From: JASJBU01 sp965372385 | Lineage (GTDB): Bacteria > Pseudomonadota > Gammaproteobacteria > Chromatiales > Chromatiaceae | Assembly: GCA_965372385.1 (NCBI GenBank) | Contig: CBDVCD010000163.1 | Location: 1 to 7,697 of the forward strand | Reading direction: 5' to 3' | Length of the DNA stretch: 7,697 nucleotides | Part shown: piece by piece, positions 4,079 to 7,697 of the stretch | Numbering within the stretch: the stretch's first letter is position 1 | How the letters are laid out: the number at the start of each line of letters is the position of its first letter | Position numbers and translations under genes: made by a program | The notes under the pieces: generated by a model | What the model saw: only the letters and a program-made list of their open reading frames with translations | What the model was told of the DNA's origin: nothing | The model's database searches: none

Positions 4079-6622
4079 TCAGTCTGACGCCACAGGAACA
4101 CCGGGCCACCACAAAATGAGATTCATCTCCACAGGCACGTTCGCCGCCGGATGCCCGGGAATGACCCGCGGCGTATAGTGATCCGGCGGCCGCGCGCCGG
4201 ATACCTCCCCTGTGTACAGATATCCATTCATAGCGCCGGGGATGCTTTCCCCGCGTTCCATGGGCTGACAAACAGGCTCCTCACCGTTCACCGGCTCTAC
4301 ATACAACTGTACCTGGACCAGATCGGGCGAAATCTCCCCCAGATAGAGTTGTATCTCGAATCTCCAGCTTCCCGCCTCTTCCCGAACCTCGAGGTTCCCC
4401 CACCGCACATCTTGCCAGTGATGTGCCAGCGCCAATTCCCAACCTCGCAGCTCTCTGGCCAGCCGGCCCTTTTGCGCAGTACGGCGCTGAAAGGCAGCTG
4501 CTGCGGGAACGTATAGCCGGTCCACATATTCGCGTATCATCCGGTTCGTACTGAACTGTGGTGCGAGGCTGGCCATGCTGGCACGCACGCGTGCAACCCA
4601 AGTGCGTGGAATTCCCACCGCATCACGAGCGTAAAATAGTGGTACCACCTGCTCTTCCAGCAGGCGATAAAGCTGTTCGGCCTCAACAGCATCCCAGCCC
4701 GGTTCCAGATGTTTCGCACCATCGCCCAGCGCCCAACCCACCTCCGGTGTATAGGCCTCCGCCCACCAGCCGTCCAGTTCGGAGAGATTCAGGCCACCAT
4801 TGGCCAGCACCTTCATACCGCTGGTACCGCAGGCCTCCCAGGGGCGGCGCGGCGTATTGATCCATACGTCGACCCCCTGCACCAGTTTCTGCGCCAGGGC
4901 CATATCGTAATCCTCCAGGAATACCGCGTGGAAACGGACCTCTGGCCGTTGAGTGAACCGGTCCCATTCCTGCACGAACCGCTTGCCGGTCTCATCCTGT
5001 GGATGGGCCTTGCCGGCGACAACGAGCTGGACCGGGTGGTTCGGATGATTCAGCAGGCGGATAAGGCGCTCAGGGTCACGCAATAACAGATTGGGACGTT
5101 TGTACTCGGCGAAGCGCCGGGCGAATCCCAGGGTCAGTACATTCGGATCCAGGATGTGCTGTAGCTGGGTAGCCATCTCAGGCGCCTCGCCGCGCTGACT
5201 CAACTGACGGGCAAGCCGCATGCGTAAATAATCCACGAGATCGGCCCGCTCCCTACCACAGAAGCTCCACAACTCCTCATCACTGATGTCTTCGAGGATA
5301 GCGCGGGCCAAGCCCTCCAAACCACTGCGCCAGCGCTCTTTGCCGGCAACCCGGGTCCAGGCCTCATCGGCCCAGGGAGAATCCCAGGAAGGTACATGCA
5401 CACCATTGGTGATATAGATGACCGGCACTTCGCATCTTGGCCAACGTGGATAAAGCACCTGAAAGATCTCACGGCTGACTTCGCCGTGCAGCCGGCTCAC
5501 GCCATTGATGGTCCCACAGGTCCGGGCCGCCAGGTATGCCATGTTGAACGGCTCATTGTGGTCGTCGGAATCCTTGCGTCCCAGGGCACCCAGTTCGTCA
5601 GGAGTTACACCCAACCTCTCGGCGTAGACCTGTCCATACTTCAAGAGCAGCTGCGGGTCGAAGGTATCGAATCCGGCCGTCACCGGCGTATGGGTCGTAA
5701 AAACGTTGCCAGCCCGTGTGGCCCAGAGCGCCTCCCAGAAGTCGAGGCCGCTCTCCTCCATGAAGCACCGCGCCCGCTCCAACGTGACGAAGGCTGCGTG
5801 GCCCTCGTTGAGGTGGCACACATCCACCTCCAGGCCTAGAGTCTCAATCAGTCGCCAGCCGCAAATCCCCAAGGCGATCTCCTGGACAAGCCGCATCTCC
5901 TGTCCGCCGCCGTAAAGCTTACTGGTGATGCCGCGATCATAGGGACTGTTCAACGGATCGTTACTGTCCAGCAAGTACAAGGTGACTCGCCCCACCTGTG
6001 CCTGCCATATTCGGAACCGCACCGCTCGACCGGGTAGGTCGCTGGTTACATACAGCCATGCGCCGGACTCCGCCTGGACTGGCCGGATCGGCAGGTTAGT
6101 GGGAGCGTTGTAGGGATAGACAGCCTGTTGCTGGCCCATATTGTCCAACATCTGCCGAAAATAACCTTCCTGATAGAGCAGGCCGACAGCCACCACCGGC
6201 ACTGCAAGGTCACTGGCGGCCTTGAGATAGTCACCGGCCAGGACGCCGAGGCCGCCAGCATATAGTGGCAGTGCTTCGCCCAGACCGAATTCCAGGCAGA
6301 AGTACGCTACTCTTTTCAGGTGCGTATCGGCATGCGTCTCACCGAACCAACCTGTCCGGCTGCAATACTCCTCGCGCGCCGCCACCAAGCCTCCCAGTTG
6401 CTCCTTGAAAGCCGGATCTTTGTTCAGTTCATCCAGACGTTCCCGGGTTACGTTTTGCAAAACAACAAACGGGTTTTCCGTCTGCTCCCAAGCTTGTGGG
6501 TCGATGGTGTTCCAAACAGCATCTCCGGCATGACTCCAGGTCCAGCGAAGATCTGTAGCTAATTCAGCCAGAGGCTCCAGCCCGGGTGGCAGATCACGCA
6601 GCAGAAAACGGTGGACTTGCAT
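4079..6622 (-). CDS. glgP: Alpha-glucan (glycogen/maltodextrin) phosphorylase, GT35
   Basis: This enzyme releases glucose 1-phosphate from the non-reducing ends of alpha-1,4-glucans using phosphate and pyridoxal phosphate, in cytoplasmic glycogen breakdown. At 847 residues it matches the short phosphorylase subfamily with an N-terminal DUF3417 region (about 1-110; RWTWSHAGDAVWNTID), rather than the E. coli GlgP/MalP type. Seen: CLEFGLGEALPLYAGGLGVLAGDYLKAASDL (109-139), CHLNEGHAAF (269-278), TTHTPVTAGFDTF (309-321), YITNGVHVPSW (403-413), GFARRFAEYKRP (499-510) and EACGTSGMKVLANGGLNLSE (596-615), where Lys604 is the PLP lysine. All core motifs are present, so it should be active. The start ATG at 6620-6622 has GGAG about 7 nt upstream. 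It lies 69 nt downstream of the deacetylase-like gene with no terminator between, so the two are probably co-transcribed. The extra C-terminal part (about 740-847) is a beta-rich stretch of unclear role. Confidence 0.95.
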   Translation of the reverse strand: MQVHRFLLRDLPPGLEPLAELATDLRWTWSHAGDAVWNTIDPQAWEQTENPFVVLQNVTRERLDELNKDPAFKEQLGGLVAAREEYCSRTGWFGETHADTHLKRVAYFCLEFGLGEALPLYAGGLGVLAGDYLKAASDLAVPVVAVGLLYQEGYFRQMLDNMGQQQAVYPYNAPTNLPIRPVQAESGAWLYVTSDLPGRAVRFRIWQAQVGRVTLYLLDSNDPLNSPYDRGITSKLYGGGQEMRLVQEIALGICGWRLIETLGLEVDVCHLNEGHAAFVTLERARCFMEESGLDFWEALWATRAGNVFTTHTPVTAGFDTFDPQLLLKYGQVYAERLGVTPDELGALGRKDSDDHNEPFNMAYLAARTCGTINGVSRLHGEVSREIFQVLYPRWPRCEVPVIYITNGVHVPSWDSPWADEAWTRVAGKERWRSGLEGLARAILEDISDEELWSFCGRERADLVDYLRMRLARQLSQRGEAPEMATQLQHILDPNVLTLGFARRFAEYKRPNLLLRDPERLIRLLNHPNHPVQLVVAGKAHPQDETGKRFVQEWDRFTQRPEVRFHAVFLEDYDMALAQKLVQGVDVWINTPRRPWEACGTSGMKVLANGGLNLSELDGWWAEAYTPEVGWALGDGAKHLEPGWDAVEAEQLYRLLEEQVVPLFYARDAVGIPRTWVARVRASMASLAPQFSTNRMIREYVDRLYVPAAAAFQRRTAQKGRLARELRGWELALAHHWQDVRWGNLEVREEAGSWRFEIQLYLGEISPDLVQVQLYVEPVNGEEPVCQPMERGESIPGAMNGYLYTGEVSGARPPDHYTPRVIPGHPAANVPVEMNLILWWPGVPVASD

Positions 6623-6691
6623 GGTTCACTCCAGTTCCTGGGACAGAATAGTCAGTCGCCTGCTTTGCTTCCAGATGAACATCTTTTATAT

Positions 6692-7615
6692 CTATCCAAT
6701 CAGCACATCGATATGAGCGGCAACGCTACGTCCCAAAGCCGACAGGTTATAGCCACCCTCCAGGGTGGAGACGATGCGACCCTGACAATGTCTTTCGGCG
6801 ATCCCCTTAACTTTTTCTGTGATCCAGCGATAGTCGGCTTCCACCAGATTGAAATGGGCCATGTCGTCTTCGACATGCCCATCGAAGCCGGCGGAGATCA
6901 TGATCAATTCAGGCTGAAACCGCTCAATGGCACCGAGCCATTTTTCCTCGATAGCGGACCGGAATGCTAAACCTTCGCTGCCGGCTGGTAGCGGAAGATT
7001 GATCATGTGCTCACTGATCGTGTCTGCTCCCATGTTCGGGTAGAAGGGATGCTGGAAGCTGCTACAGAACAGCACCCGGGGATCGTCTTTGAAAATATCT
7101 TCAGTACCATTGCCATGGTGAACATCAAAATCCACAATGGCGATGCGCTCTAATCCGTATTGTTCCAGCGCATGGGCCGTGCCTACCGCAATATTGTTGA
7201 AGATACAGAATCCCATGGCCTGGTGGCGTCCCGCATGATGCCCAGGGGGCCGTACATTGCAGAATGCAGCGGTCACTTCATCGGACAACACCCTATCCAC
7301 TGCCATCACAACAGCGCCCGCCGCCCGCCGCGCAGCATCCAGTGTGAAGGGGTTCATCCCCGTATCACCACCGTCCAACCAGATGAGACCCTCTTCCGGA
7401 CTCAGACTAACTATGTGATCCACATAGCTTTGATCATGAACCCTCAGTAGCTGTTCCCGAGACGCCAGTGGTGCATCGTAATAGCGCAGCAGTATGTCCA
7501 ATCCCGAAGAGACGAGCTGATCCTGGATTGCATGAAGACGGGCCGGCGCTTCGGGATGGTGCGCGCCCATTTCATGTTTGAGGCAGTCGGGGTGAGAAAT
7601 CAAGGCCAGGTACAT
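6692..7615 (-). CDS. Histone-deacetylase-family (arginase-deacetylase fold) hydrolase
   Basis: A zinc-dependent amidohydrolase of the class II HDAC-like superfamily, which in bacteria removes acetyl groups from proteins, polyamines or small molecules. The substrate cannot be read from sequence. With the ATG at 7613-7615 it is 307 residues, a normal length. Seen: the opening ISHPDCLKHEMGAHHPEAPARL, RPPGHHA with the catalytic His126-His127 pair, GFCIFNNIAVG (135-145), VDFDVHHGNGT with zinc ligands Asp164 and His166, SAGFD with the third ligand Asp245, and LEGGYN with the transition-state Tyr289. All catalytic residues are intact. A TTG at 7633 is in frame, but the ATG gives the family's usual N-terminus, with a purine-rich GAGAGAG about 9 nt upstream. 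It is the upstream gene of a likely operon with glgP. Confidence 0.92.
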   Translation of the reverse strand: MYLALISHPDCLKHEMGAHHPEAPARLHAIQDQLVSSGLDILLRYYDAPLASREQLLRVHDQSYVDHIVSLSPEEGLIWLDGGDTGMNPFTLDAARRAAGAVVMAVDRVLSDEVTAAFCNVRPPGHHAGRHQAMGFCIFNNIAVGTAHALEQYGLERIAIVDFDVHHGNGTEDIFKDDPRVLFCSSFQHPFYPNMGADTISEHMINLPLPAGSEGLAFRSAIEEKWLGAIERFQPELIMISAGFDGHVEDDMAHFNLVEADYRWITEKVKGIAERHCQGRIVSTLEGGYNLSALGRSVAAHIDVLIG

Positions 7616-7697
7616 GCTATTCAACTCTCTCAAAGCTGAAACGGTTGAAAAAACGAAACCAAAGTGAAACTGTATTTAACGCTCATGTATTTAAACC

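Noticed and set aside
3732..4271. 179-residue minus-strand open frame spanning hsp20 and the glgP end
   Set aside because: It overlaps two solid genes in other frames, is Arg- and Ser-rich shadow sequence, and shows no family motif.
4709..5086. Several plus-strand open frames opposite glgP and the deacetylase gene
   Set aside because: They are antisense shadows of GC-rich genes whose own frames carry complete catalytic motifs.
7616..7697. Promoter for the deacetylase-glgP operon
   Set aside because: The region is AT-rich with repeated GTTTC words, but no -35/-10 pair with proper spacing could be defended.

Overview
The window looks like a piece of a gammaproteobacterial chromosome. The clearest taxonomic clue is the YbeL-type (DUF1451) zinc-ribbon gene; a free-living or sulfur-oxidising relative is possible but not shown. 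The content is stress-response and storage-carbon genes: two tandem small heat-shock proteins, a universal stress protein remnant, a rhomboid-protease remnant, a zinc-ribbon protein, a histone-deacetylase-like hydrolase and an alpha-glucan phosphorylase. There is no CRISPR array, tRNA, rRNA, transposase or phage gene.

Layout. 1-427 (+): 3' part of a rhomboid protease gene, apparently frameshifted and lacking the catalytic-serine segment. 424-942 (-): intact DUF1451 zinc-ribbon gene, overlapping the rhomboid stop tail to tail. 943-1155: intergenic, with an FNR/Anr-like box upstream of the zinc-ribbon gene and a hairpin after the stress-protein remnant. 1156-1444 (-): universal stress protein remnant, head and tail in different frames with the middle missing. 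1516-2007 (-): intact 163-residue protein of unknown function, with a terminator-like hairpin just upstream of its start. 2008-2895: no intact gene, but two readable relics on the minus strand, a DUF2934 gene with an in-frame stop and a fragment of a beta-CASP metallo-beta-lactamase-fold nuclease. 2896-3870 (+): a near-consensus sigma-32 promoter, a leader whose Shine-Dalgarno sequence can pair with upstream bases, and two tandem hsp20 genes. 3871-4078: convergent intergenic region with a strong hairpin. 4079-6622 (-): full-length GT35 alpha-glucan phosphorylase. 6692-7615 (-): histone-deacetylase-family hydrolase upstream of it in the same orientation, probably the first gene of a two-gene operon. 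7616-7697: upstream leader with no promoter I can call.

What stands out. The left 2.7 kb reads as a stress-gene cluster in decay: four separate genes (rhomboid, USP, DUF2934, beta-CASP nuclease) carry frameshifts, internal deletions or a stop. The hsp20 pair, the zinc-ribbon gene, the unknown 163-residue gene, glgP and the deacetylase-like gene remain open. The hsp20 pair has the clearest regulation: a heat-shock promoter plus a possible RNA-level control of translation. I did not find a convincing new defence or metabolic system. The best leads are the relic landscape, the hsp20 leader and the deacetylase-phosphorylase pairing.
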